From: JAEZVV01 sp036652035
Lineage (GTDB): Bacteria; Pseudomonadota; Gammaproteobacteria; Burkholderiales; Burkholderiaceae_F
Length of the DNA stretch: 52,522 nt
Assembly (NCBI GenBank): GCA_036652035.1
Contig: JAVVWR010000014.1
Location: 1 to 52,522 of the forward strand
Direction of reading: 5' to 3'
In this document: positions 23,312-31,403 of the stretch, piece after piece
Layout: each line of letters starts with the position of its first letter
How positions within the stretch are numbered: the stretch's first letter is position 1
The notes under the pieces: model-generated
Seen by the model: only the letters and a program-made list of their open reading frames with translations
Told to the model about the DNA's origin: nothing
Databases searched by the model: none
Made by a program: the position numbers and the translations under genes

Positions 23312-23329
23312 GCGGGGCCGCAGCCCCGC
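23312..23329. repeat. Stem-loop just upstream of the SPOR gene
   Basis: A perfect 7-bp stem GCGGGGC / GCCCCGC with a 4-base loop lies 9 bases upstream of the SPOR gene start and beyond the end of argS. There is no T-run. It could be a processing site between the two genes or could mask the SPOR ribosome site. Confidence 0.45.
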
Positions 23330-23423
23330 GCTCGTTGAAGTTGCGCCCGAGGGAAGCGCTGGTCCCCCGGGCCTGAGTCCGGTGATCTTGCCCGAGTGCG
23401 CGCTTGCACGCGCATTCAAGCGA

Positions 23424-25154
23424 TCACATTCGCTCGGGAGCCGACACGCCCAGCAGGTCGAGACCGTTGCGCAGCACCTGGCGGGTGGCCAGCAGCAGCG
23501 CCAGTCGCGCGTTGCGCAGCTCGGCGGCGTCGACCAGCACGCGCTCGGCATTGTAGAAGGCGTGGAAATCGGCCGCGAGGTCCTTCAGGTAGAAGGCCAC
23601 GGTGTGCGGCGCGAGTTCTTCGGCCGCGGCCTTGAGCACTTCCGGGTACTGCGCCAGCCGGTTCATCAGAGCCAGTTCGCGTGGCGCGGTGAGCGGGGTG
23701 AGGTCGGTGTTGACCGCCGCCACTTCGTTCGGCACGGCAAAGCCTTTTTCGCCGGCCTGGGTCAGAACCGAGGTGATGCGGGCGTGTGCGTACTGGAGGT
23801 AATAGACCGGGTTTTCGTCGCTCTGGCTGCGGGCCAGATCCACGTCGAACACGAACTCGGCGTCGGCCTTGCGGCTGACCAGGAAGAAGCGGGTGGCGTC
23901 GCGGCCGACCCAGTCGATCAGGTCGCGCAGGGTCACATAGGTGCCGCTGCGCTTGCTCATCTTCACTTCTTCGCCGCCTTGCGTGACCCGCAGCATCTTG
24001 TGCAGCAGGTAGTCGGGGTAGCCGTGCGGGATCGCCACGCCGAGCGTCTTGCCCACGGCTTGCAGGCCGGCGCGAACGCGGGCAATGGTGCCGTGGTGGT
24101 CGCTGCCCTGAACGTTGATCGCCTTGACGAAGCCGCGCTGGAACTTGGTGACGTGGTAGGCGACGTCGGGCACGAAATACGTGTAACCGCCGTCGGACTT
24201 GCGCATCACGCGGTCCTTGTCGTCGCTGGTGCCGTGGCCCAGGTCCTTGAACTCGGTGGTCTTTAACCACAGGGCGCCGTCGGCCTCGAAGGTCATGCCC
24301 GAGTCGATCATCGCCTGCACGGCCTGCTCGACCTTGCCGTCGGCGTAGAGCGAGCTTTCGAGGTAGAAATTGTCGAAGGCGACGCCGAGCGCGGCGAGGT
24401 CGCCGTCCTGCTCGTTGCGCAGATAGGCCACGGCGAACTGGCGGATCGAGTCGAGATCCTTGACGTCGCCGCTGGCGGTGATCGCTTCGCCGTCGCGCGC
24501 GGCCGAGGTCTTCTGGGCCAGGAAGTCGCGGGCGATCTCGGCGATGTAGTCGCCGCGGTAGCCGGCTTCGGGGAACTCGACCGTCTCGCCCAGCAATTCC
24601 TTGGCGCGCGCCTGGACCGAAATCGCCAGGGTGTGAATCTGCACGCCGGCGTCGTTGTAATAGAACTCGCGCGTCACGCTCCAGCCCTGCGAGTTGAGCA
24701 GGTGGGCGAGCGCGTCGCCGATCGCCGCCTGGCGGGCGTGGCCCAGGTGCAGCGGGCCGGTCGGGTTGGCCGAGACGAACTCGATCATCGCCTGTTCGCC
24801 GGCGTGGTCGGAATTGGTGCCGAACAGCTCGCGGTGGCGCAGCACTTCACGCACCACCGCCTGCTTGGCCGCGGCGGTGAGGCGAAGGTTGATGAAGCCC
24901 GGGCCGGCGATCTCGACCGCCTCGATCAGGCCGCTGGCGGCGGGGTTGATCCGCAGCGCGTCGGCGATCGCGGCGGCCACTTCGCGCGGGTTCTTCTTGA
25001 GCGCCTTGGCCGATTGCATGGCCACGTTGCAGGCGAGATCGCCGTGTTCGGCCGACTTGGGGCGCTCGAGCACCACCGCGACACCGTTCACGCCCATGCC
25101 TGCCAGAGCCTGTTCGATCAGGCCCACCACTGCTTGTTTCTGTTCGGAAAGCAT
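23424..25154 (-). CDS. argS: Arginyl-tRNA synthetase
   Basis: A 576-residue class I aminoacyl-tRNA synthetase that charges tRNA-Arg. The N-terminal Add1 domain covers about 1-110, with FINLRLT near its end. The HIGH signature appears as HLGH (136-139) in SANPTGPLHLGHARQAAIGD. The KMSKR loop is fully preserved (EEVKMSKRSGTYVTLRDLI), as in most non-E. coli ArgS proteins. The C-terminal DALR anticodon-binding domain ends with LLLATRQVLRNGLDLLGVSAPERM, a standard finish. It heads the argS, SPOR, dsbA run on this strand. Confidence 0.98.
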   Translation of the reverse strand: MLSEQKQAVVGLIEQALAGMGVNGVAVVLERPKSAEHGDLACNVAMQSAKALKKNPREVAAAIADALRINPAASGLIEAVEIAGPGFINLRLTAAAKQAVVREVLRHRELFGTNSDHAGEQAMIEFVSANPTGPLHLGHARQAAIGDALAHLLNSQGWSVTREFYYNDAGVQIHTLAISVQARAKELLGETVEFPEAGYRGDYIAEIARDFLAQKTSAARDGEAITASGDVKDLDSIRQFAVAYLRNEQDGDLAALGVAFDNFYLESSLYADGKVEQAVQAMIDSGMTFEADGALWLKTTEFKDLGHGTSDDKDRVMRKSDGGYTYFVPDVAYHVTKFQRGFVKAINVQGSDHHGTIARVRAGLQAVGKTLGVAIPHGYPDYLLHKMLRVTQGGEEVKMSKRSGTYVTLRDLIDWVGRDATRFFLVSRKADAEFVFDVDLARSQSDENPVYYLQYAHARITSVLTQAGEKGFAVPNEVAAVNTDLTPLTAPRELALMNRLAQYPEVLKAAAEELAPHTVAFYLKDLAADFHAFYNAERVLVDAAELRNARLALLLATRQVLRNGLDLLGVSAPERM

Positions 25155-25315
25155 CGTCTTGCGCGCCCGAAGGTAAAGACCTCGATTCTACCGGCCGCGC
25201 GGTGGCGCGCTTGGCGCTCCAGGCGGGTTGGCGGCGCGCATTGCAAGCGTTTGGTGGTCAAGGGTTTGCGCGAAGTTCGGATGCCGGCCGGCACGGCTGG
25301 GGTGGATTCTTGCGT

Positions 25316-26305
25316 TCAGTGTTTGCGCAGCTTGAACACCGGCACCACGCCGCCGGTCTCGATCCCGCGCCAGTTGTGGATCGCGGGCGCATCAAAGGGC
25401 GCCAACGGCGTGCCGCTGGGGTCTTTGACCAGGTTGAGTTGCTGCAGCACTTCGACCGTGGCCGCGTGCAAGGCGCGGGCGTTGCCGTCGGCGATGCGGA
25501 TCGCGATCCCGATCCCTTGGGAGCGCACTCCGATCGCCTGGATGCCATCGGCGCCGATCTTGGCGACCCAGTCGCCCGCGCCCGCCTGCATGACCGCCAG
25601 ATCCGTGCGGGCCGTGCCCGAGATCAGGTCGGGGTGGCGAGTCATGGCAAAGAAGATGGCGCGCAGCGCCGGGTCGTCGCTCGCGGCCAGATCGACGTAG
25701 AACTTGGCCAGGCGCGTGAGCGGCAGGGCGAAGTTGGGGGCACTGCAGCCGTCGATGCCCTGGGCAATGGCGCCGCCACCGGCGGCGTAGGCCTTGCGCC
25801 GGATCCGGCTCTGGAGCGGCTGGCCGTCTTCCAGGTAGCGCGCGGGATCGGCGCCGTGCAAGCGGCAGAAGGCGAGAAAACCGGCGTGCTTGCCCGAGCA
25901 GTTGTTGGCGAGCTGATCGAAGCGGGCGCCGGCCGGCACCGTTTCGCCCGTGGCCTGGTAATAGATCGGGACGTGGCAACCGCACTTCAGGTCGGTCTCG
26001 CCAAAACCGGCGCGATCGAGCATGGCGCGAGCGAGCTTCTGATGGATCGCTTCACCGTTATGGCTGGCGCACATCATGGCCAGCTCTTGCGAGCCCCAGC
26101 CGAAGTGGGCCAGGCCGCCGTCTTCAACGAAGGGCAGCGCTTGCAGCGGCTTGAGTGCCGAGCGGGTGAAGTTGAGCGATTCGGGTTCGCCGATCGAGGC
26201 GAGCAGGCGGCCGGCGGTGTCGACCACCGCCACCGAGCCGTAGTGGACGCATTCGGGCGTGCCGCCGCGCGTGGTTTCAACCAGGGGAACGTGGCGGGGG
26301 ATCAT
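25316..26305 (-). CDS. L-asparaginase, Rhizobium etli ReAV-like class
   Basis: A 329-residue asparaginase that matches the Rhizobium etli inducible (class 3) type and not the E. coli AnsA/AnsB fold. The Ser-Lys pairs are present as RSALKPLQ and MCASHNGE. The zinc ligands described for ReAV are conserved as NCSGKHAGF (Cys and Lys) and DGCSAPNFALPL (second Cys). The enzyme hydrolyses asparagine to aspartate and ammonia. The ATG at 26305 (MIPRHVPLVETTRGG) gives the usual N-terminus. It follows the ferritin-like gene closely on the same strand. Equivalence of the catalytic residues was judged by motif only. Confidence 0.88.
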   Translation of the reverse strand: MIPRHVPLVETTRGGTPECVHYGSVAVVDTAGRLLASIGEPESLNFTRSALKPLQALPFVEDGGLAHFGWGSQELAMMCASHNGEAIHQKLARAMLDRAGFGETDLKCGCHVPIYYQATGETVPAGARFDQLANNCSGKHAGFLAFCRLHGADPARYLEDGQPLQSRIRRKAYAAGGGAIAQGIDGCSAPNFALPLTRLAKFYVDLAASDDPALRAIFFAMTRHPDLISGTARTDLAVMQAGAGDWVAKIGADGIQAIGVRSQGIGIAIRIADGNARALHAATVEVLQQLNLVKDPSGTPLAPFDAPAIHNWRGIETGGVVPVFKLRKH

Positions 26306-26333
26306 GCCGCTCCCCACGGGCGGAAGGCCGGGC

Positions 26334-27191
26334 TCAGGCGGGCTGAGGCGTACCCGCTGCGCTCAGCCGAGCGACCACTTCCTTGCGGTAGCGGTTGAGA
26401 TCCTGCACCGACATAAAGCTGCGCTCGAACAGCAGCGACAGGTTGTGCAGGATGCGATCGACGACCTTGGTTTCCCATTCCTTGTCGAACCTGATTTGTT
26501 GGTCCAGCCAATGCTCAAGCCACCCCGGATCGGGTAGCCGCGATTGTATGGTGTCGTTGGGGAAAAGCGCTTGATTGACGTGCAGATTGGTCGGATGCAG
26601 TGGCTTTTCGGTGCGCCGGGCCGACGCCATCAGGACGCCGATCTTGGCAAACGCCGCACGCGCGGTGTCGCCCGCTTCGCCCAGCGCCTTCTTCATGTAA
26701 CGCAGGTAGGCGCCGCCGTGGCGCGCCTCGTCTTGCGACAAGAGCTTGTAGATCTGCTTGATCACCGGCTCGGTATGCCAGTCCGACGCCCGGCGATACC
26801 AGTGGTTGAGCCGGATCTCGCCGCAGAAATGGAGCATCAGGGTTTCGAGCGCCGGCGCCGGGTCGAACTCGAAGCGCACGGCGTCGAGCTCGGCTTCGGT
26901 CGGCACGAGCTCGGGGCGGAACCGCCGCAGATACTCCATCAACACCAGCGAATGCTTCTGTTCCTCGAAGAACCAGACACTCATGAAAGCGGAGAAATCG
27001 CTGTCGTTGCGGTTGTCGCGCAGAAACATCTCGGTGGCGGGCAGGGCCGACCATTCCGTGATGGCATTCATCTTGATGGTCTGCGCCTGCTCGTCAGTCA
27101 GCAGCGCCGGGTCGAACGAGGCCCAGTCGATGTCGCGCTCCATGTTCCAGCGCACCGATTCCAGCGATTTGAAAAGCTCGGGGTACAACAT
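26334..27191 (-). CDS. Ferritin-like diiron protein
   Basis: A 285-residue helical protein with the four-helix diiron ligand pattern: E46 in NAITEWSALP, E77 and H80 in FFEEQKHSLVLMEYL, E125 in CGEIRLNHWY, and E155 with H158 in SQDEARHGGAYLRYM. This is the arrangement of stearoyl-ACP desaturase-like and ferritin-like oxidases, which use O2 at a di-iron centre. The length (about 285) and the overall pattern are closer to the desaturase-like group than to ferritins. The reaction is unknown. The ATG at 27191 is chosen because the upstream extension is short and lacks a ribosome site. It is 28 bases from the asparaginase start. Confidence 0.78.
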   Translation of the reverse strand: MLYPELFKSLESVRWNMERDIDWASFDPALLTDEQAQTIKMNAITEWSALPATEMFLRDNRNDSDFSAFMSVWFFEEQKHSLVLMEYLRRFRPELVPTEAELDAVRFEFDPAPALETLMLHFCGEIRLNHWYRRASDWHTEPVIKQIYKLLSQDEARHGGAYLRYMKKALGEAGDTARAAFAKIGVLMASARRTEKPLHPTNLHVNQALFPNDTIQSRLPDPGWLEHWLDQQIRFDKEWETKVVDRILHNLSLLFERSFMSVQDLNRYRKEVVARLSAAGTPQPA

Positions 27192-27339
27192 GCAATGACT
27201 CCTGTCTCCGTTTTTATGGCGGCCTGCCATCGTGCGATGGCGCGGCCGCGGCTGGGAGCCAGTGTGTCATACGGTTGCGCGTTTACGCGCATGGACGCGC
27301 CGTGCGTGCCTTGGCCGGGTGGGCCGACCTGGCGCAGAG

Positions 27340-28167
27340 TCAGGCGGCGCGGCGCTTGTCGAGTTCGATCAGGGCGTAGGCCGAGTGGTTGTGGATCGAC
27401 TCGAAGTTCTCGGCCTCGACCCGATACGCCAAGACCCGCGTTTCGTGATTGAGAGCGACCGCCACATCGCGCACCAGGTCCTCGACGAACTTGGGATTGT
27501 CGTAGGCGCGTTCGGTGACGTATTTCTCGTCGCCGCGCTTGAGCAGGGCCCACAGTTCGCACGAGGCGGATTGCTCGGCGATGCGGATCTGTTCGTCGAG
27601 CGTCATGTCGGCGTCGAGTTCGGCAGCGATCGTGACGTGGGAGCGCTGGTTGTGAGCGCCGTAGTTGGAAATTTTCTTGCTGCACGGGCACAGGCTCATC
27701 ACCGGCACCACCACTTCCTGCGTGACCACGGTGCGGCCGCCCTTGGCTTCGGCGACCAGACGGACTTGATAGTCCATCAGGCTTTCAACGCCGGAAACCG
27801 GCGCGGTCTTGCGCACGAAATACGGGAAGCGCAGCTCGATGTAGCCCTCGGTGGCCTCGAGCCGGACCAGCATGCGCGCCATCATGTCGCGCAGGACATG
27901 GGCTGACAGCGGCTCGGCGGTCTCGGCCAGCAAGGCCAGGAAACGCGACATGTGCGTGCCCTTCTGGTCGGCTGGCAGTGCGACATACATGTCGACCGTC
28001 GCCACCGAGGGTTGCGGGCCGCGCGGAGAAGCCACCATCACCGGATGGCTGATCGATTTGACGCCGACGCGCTGAATCGCAATGTTGCGGCGATCGGCGC
28101 TCGACTGGACGTCGGGGAGGAACATCGTTTCGGGAGCATTCATGGCTGGATCCGTATTGTCGCTCAT
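27340..28167 (-). CDS. folE2: GTP cyclohydrolase FolE2 (type IB)
   Basis: A 275-residue GTP cyclohydrolase I of the prokaryote-specific type IB, which converts GTP to dihydroneopterin triphosphate at the start of folate (and queuosine) synthesis. The active-site signature MSLCPCSKKISNYGAHNQRSH supplies the metal-binding Cys and His, and EDLVRDVAVALN and ESIHNHSAYALIE are conserved C-terminal blocks. Unlike FolE, FolE2 can work with metals other than zinc and often backs it up under zinc limitation. The ATG at 28167 is preceded by GGGAG at good spacing. No Zur-like palindrome was seen upstream. Confidence 0.95.
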   Translation of the reverse strand: MSDNTDPAMNAPETMFLPDVQSSADRRNIAIQRVGVKSISHPVMVASPRGPQPSVATVDMYVALPADQKGTHMSRFLALLAETAEPLSAHVLRDMMARMLVRLEATEGYIELRFPYFVRKTAPVSGVESLMDYQVRLVAEAKGGRTVVTQEVVVPVMSLCPCSKKISNYGAHNQRSHVTIAAELDADMTLDEQIRIAEQSASCELWALLKRGDEKYVTERAYDNPKFVEDLVRDVAVALNHETRVLAYRVEAENFESIHNHSAYALIELDKRRAA

Positions 28168-28617
28168 GCGGCTCCCGTTTCGCTGGGGCTGCGGTTCAGG
28201 GAGTGTCAGCAGTGATTCGATCCGCGTGGTGCGCTGGCGGTCGTTTGGCTCAAAGCAGTAGCCCAATGAGCAACCGAGCAACCGAGCAACCGAGCGACCG
28301 CCCTGCCGTTGCGGCCGACGAGGTGCTTGTGAACATTCCGCGCCAGCGCGGGTCCGCTCGATTGGGTCGGGGCTGCAAAGAGAGAGTCAAGCGATTGTCC
28401 GGCCATCGATGACTTCCCGAGTATTGGGAACTTCACTCCGTATCAGTGTTGAAACAAAAGAGGGCGATTTCTTTGTTGCGCTGGAATTTCCGGGCGCCGA
28501 AGACCTTGGCGGAAAACTCGTGCGTTGTCGGCGCGTGCCTGGGCAATGGAGCGGGGAACCTCCGCCTGAGGGGCGCGGCTATGCTCGTCCGATCGCAGCC
28601 AGTCGAGTGAGGCGGGA
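28168..28617. other. Intergenic region between folE2 and a divergent SDR gene
   Basis: No confident gene is present. A plus-strand frame at 28409-28621 (70 residues, with a plausible ISVETKEGDFFVALEFPGAEDLGG stretch) overlaps the SDR start and has no recognisable domain. It is at most a weak candidate. The region should carry divergent promoters for folE2 and the SDR. Confidence 0.45.
28268..28299. repeat. Short 8-bp tandem repeat
   Basis: Four tandem units, three GAGCAACC and a final GAGCGACC, lie about 100 bases upstream of the folE2 start. They could be a slippage-prone microsatellite. No function is evident. Confidence 0.8.
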
Positions 28618-29400
28618 ATGAGACTCAAGGATCGCGTTGTCATTGTCACCGGCGCGGCGCAGGGTATCGGCGCGGCGTGCGCCAAGGCCTTGGCCAACGA
28701 AGGGGCCAAGGTGGTGGTTTCTGATCGCAACGAGATCGGCGGCACCCAGCTCGCTCGCGACATCGCCGCCGCGGGCGGCCGCGCGATCTTTCATCGGGCT
28801 GACGTGAGCGAAAAGGCGCACTGCGACGCGCTGGTCCGGTTTGCGGTCGAGCATTTCGGGCGGCTCGACATTCTGATCAACAACGCCGGCATTGTTCACG
28901 CCGCCGAGTTTCTGGATCTGGCCGAAGAGGATTTCGATCGCGTCCTGCGGGTCAACCTCAAAGGCGCCTTCCTGTGCGGCCAGGCGGCGGCACGGCAGAT
29001 GTCGGCGCAGGCCGCGCGCGCCGATGGCAGCCGTGGCGTGGTGATCAATATGTCGAGCGTCAATGGCGTGCTGGCGATTGCCAACCAGGTGGCTTACACG
29101 GTCAGCAAGGGCGGGCTCAATCAACTCACCAAGGTGATGGCGATCGGGCTTGCGGCGCGCGGCATTCGGGTAATGGGAATCGGGCCGGGATCGATCGCGA
29201 CCGAGCTGCTCAAGACCGTGGTTCTCAGCAACGAGGCGGCCAAGCAAAAAATTCTCTCCCGCACGCCGATGGGTCGTCTGGGCGAGCCTGAGGAAGTGGC
29301 AAAAATTGCCGTGTTTCTGGCCAGCGACGAGGCTTCCTACCTGACCGGGACCACGCTCTATCCCGACGGCGGACGGCTGGCGCTTAACTACACCATCTAG
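28618..29400 (+). CDS. SDR-family oxidoreductase, FabG-like
   Basis: A 260-residue classical short-chain dehydrogenase. The cofactor motif is TGAAQGIG (11-18), NNAG is at 88-91, and the catalytic set is S147, Y160 and K164 (VAYTVSKGGLNQL). The C-terminal block PMGRLGEPEEVAKIAVFLASDEASYLTGTTLYPDGG is typical of FabG, glucose-1-dehydrogenase and related enzymes, so the substrate cannot be fixed. D36 (VVVSDRNEI) favours NAD over NADP. A GAGGCGGGA ribosome site precedes the ATG. It stands alone on this strand and ends at a strong bidirectional terminator. Confidence 0.9.
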   Translation: MRLKDRVVIVTGAAQGIGAACAKALANEGAKVVVSDRNEIGGTQLARDIAAAGGRAIFHRADVSEKAHCDALVRFAVEHFGRLDILINNAGIVHAAEFLDLAEEDFDRVLRVNLKGAFLCGQAAARQMSAQAARADGSRGVVINMSSVNGVLAIANQVAYTVSKGGLNQLTKVMAIGLAARGIRVMGIGPGSIATELLKTVVLSNEAAKQKILSRTPMGRLGEPEEVAKIAVFLASDEASYLTGTTLYPDGGRLALNYTI

Positions 29401-29485
29401 CGCGAATAGGGTCGGATCACGCGGCCGCGGTTTCTCATGTAGGGAACCCTTGCCCAACGCCAGCCGCGAATGCTGTCGGCCGACG

Positions 29486-29523
29486 CCAACAAAAATCTCC
29501 GGTTGCACGGAGATTTTTGTTGG
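29486..29523. terminator. Bidirectional terminator, perfect 16-bp inverted repeat
   Basis: CCAACAAAAATCTCCG (29486-29501) and CGGAGATTTTTGTTGG (29508-29523) are perfect inverted copies around a 6-base loop. The GC-rich core GATCTCCG-type stem is flanked by A/T runs that supply a U-tract in either direction. It lies between the convergent SDR and phaM genes and ends 10 bases from the phaM stop. Confidence 0.92.
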
Positions 29524-29533
29524 GTCACGCCGC

Positions 29534-30259
29534 CTACCGGCCGCGAGAGCGCGGTTTGGCAGCGGGCTTTTTTGATGCCGTCGCCGCGGCGACGGCTTTG
29601 GCTTTGGCGAGCGCCTTGGCGTCTTCTTCCGCCGCCGCTTCGGCCGCGGCCGTGGCCGCCGTGGCGGCAATCCGCGCGAACTGGTCCTGCATCGCGTTCC
29701 ACCACACCCCAGGGTTCAATGGCGCTGGAACGCCGCGCGCCGAGTGCGTGCGGCGGCGCGCCTTGCGTTTCGGAGGTTCTGGCTCAGCTGCCGCTGGCAC
29801 GGGGGCCAGCGCTGGCGCTGCTGCCGGCACCGTCGCGGCCTGTTGCATCGCCTGCATGGCGGCGAACTGCTGCTGCAGGGCAAGCAGCGCTGCCGTTTCT
29901 TCCGGCTTGCCCTTGAGCATCGACGGCAGCATGGCGCCGCTGATGCCCTTGAGCGTGGCAATCGTGGCGCGCTGGACTTCAAGGCTTTGAATCGTGGTGC
30001 GCAACATGCCGACGTTGAGCTGCAGCCATTGCTCGACCGCCTTCAGGTCGGCAATCCGCTTCTCGAGTTCGCCCACGTCGAGCGTGGGCGCGACCATGTT
30101 CGGCAGGTTCTGTGGCAGGCGCACTGCCATCTGGGCCAGATTGCTGGGTGAGGGAATGCCGGGCAGGCCGGTCATTCCCCACATCTTGCGCACCAGGTCG
30201 AGACTGTCTCCAACCGTGGATCCGAACGGGATCCCGGGGATGGCCTTCTTGTCGGGCAT
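29534..30259 (-). CDS. phaM: PhaM-type polyhydroxyalkanoate granule protein
   Basis: A 241-residue protein of the PhaM family. The N-terminal part includes SLDLVRKMWGMTGLPG and then a conserved helical block: VGELEKRIADLKAVEQWLQLNVGMLRTTIQSLEVQRATIATLK. PhaM activates PHB synthase, attaches granules to the nucleoid and helps share them between daughter cells. A Pro/Ala/Gln linker leads to a basic, Ala/Lys-rich tail (AKALAKAKAVAAATASKKPAAKPRSRGR) suited to DNA binding. No PHA synthase or phasin gene is adjacent. It is convergent with the SDR. Confidence 0.9.
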   Translation of the reverse strand: MPDKKAIPGIPFGSTVGDSLDLVRKMWGMTGLPGIPSPSNLAQMAVRLPQNLPNMVAPTLDVGELEKRIADLKAVEQWLQLNVGMLRTTIQSLEVQRATIATLKGISGAMLPSMLKGKPEETAALLALQQQFAAMQAMQQAATVPAAAPALAPVPAAAEPEPPKRKARRRTHSARGVPAPLNPGVWWNAMQDQFARIAATAATAAAEAAAEEDAKALAKAKAVAAATASKKPAAKPRSRGR

Positions 30260-30345
30260 GCTGGTTCCTCCTCAGGGCTGTGCGGGCACTGTGGCGGCAA
30301 ACCCTGGGTCGCGCAAGGAGCGGCGCCTCTACTGCGGCGCGCGCG

Positions 30346-31329
30346 CTACTCGAGCGGCGCCACGCTCTGCTCGATCGCCCCGAAGACGGAATGGCCAGCG
30401 GCGTCGAACATCTCGATCTTCACCCTGTCGCCGAACTTCATGAAGGAGGTCTTGGCCGCGCCGTGCTCGATCATCTCGAGGCTGCGCTTTTCGGCAATGC
30501 AGGCGTAGCCACGCGAGCGGTCGAGGTTCGACACCGTGCCCGAACCGACAATGCTGCCGGCTCGCACATGGCGGGTCTTGGCGATGTGAGCGATCAACTG
30601 CGGAAAATTGAAAGTCATGTCGGCGCCGGCGTCGGGCTGGCCCACCTTCTTGCCATTCCAGTGAACCGTCAGCGGCAGCTTGACCTTGCCATCGCGCCAG
30701 GCCTCGCCCAGTTCATCGGGGGTGACCGCCACCGGCGAAAACGCGGTCGCCGGCTTGCTCTGGAAAAAGCCGAATCCCTTGGCGAGCTCCGCCGGGATCA
30801 GATTGCGCAGGCTGACGTCGTTGGCGAGCATCAGCAGGCGAATGCCGTTGGCCGCTTGAGCGGGCTTGGCGCCCATCACCACGTCGCCAGTGATGACGGC
30901 GACCTCACCTTCGAAGTCGATTCCGAATTCCTCAGAGGCGCAGACGATGTCGTCGCACGGACCCAGCAAATCGTCGCCGCCGCCCTGGTACATCAGGGGA
31001 TCGGTCCAGAAACTCTCTGGCATGTCAGCGCCGCGCGCCTTGCGCACCAGTTCCACATGATTGACGTAGGCCGAGCCGTCGGCCCACTGGTAGGCGCGCG
31101 GAATCGGCGCCATGCACTGCTTGGGATCGAAGGCAAAAACGTGCTTGGCGCGGCCTTCGTTGAGTGTGGTGGAAAGCTCCTGCAGCTGCGGTGCGATGAA
31201 GGTCCAGTCATCGAGCACGGCCTGCAGGCGCGGCGCGATGTGGGTGGCCAGGTGAGCGGTCTTGAGGTCGCGCGACACGACAGCCAATTGGCCGTCGCGC
31301 GAGCCGTCCTTGAGCGTGGCGAGTTTCAT
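30346..31329 (-). CDS. Fumarylacetoacetate hydrolase family protein
   Basis: A 327-residue FAH-superfamily enzyme. The family cleaves C-C bonds in acylpyruvates, fumarylacetoacetate and related beta-diketo acids with a divalent metal. Metal-binding acids are visible in EFGIDFEGEVAVITGDVVMG, and SLRNLIPAELAKGFGFFQSKPATAFSPVAVTPDELG and VRAGSIVGSGTVSN are the usual core. The N-terminal extension MKLATLKDGSRDGQLAVVSRDLKTAHLA is found in the longer homologues annotated as fumarylacetoacetases of tyrosine or homogentisate breakdown. No hmgA or maiA is adjacent, so the exact substrate is open. Confidence 0.87.
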   Translation of the reverse strand: MKLATLKDGSRDGQLAVVSRDLKTAHLATHIAPRLQAVLDDWTFIAPQLQELSTTLNEGRAKHVFAFDPKQCMAPIPRAYQWADGSAYVNHVELVRKARGADMPESFWTDPLMYQGGGDDLLGPCDDIVCASEEFGIDFEGEVAVITGDVVMGAKPAQAANGIRLLMLANDVSLRNLIPAELAKGFGFFQSKPATAFSPVAVTPDELGEAWRDGKVKLPLTVHWNGKKVGQPDAGADMTFNFPQLIAHIAKTRHVRAGSIVGSGTVSNLDRSRGYACIAEKRSLEMIEHGAAKTSFMKFGDRVKIEMFDAAGHSVFGAIEQSVAPLE

Positions 31330-31403
31330 CGGAGCAGGAATGGAAGAGGGGTGGCAAGGCGGAGCGCCGCCGCTGGGCGCCAGGTGCAGGTATCTTAGCG
31401 TTC

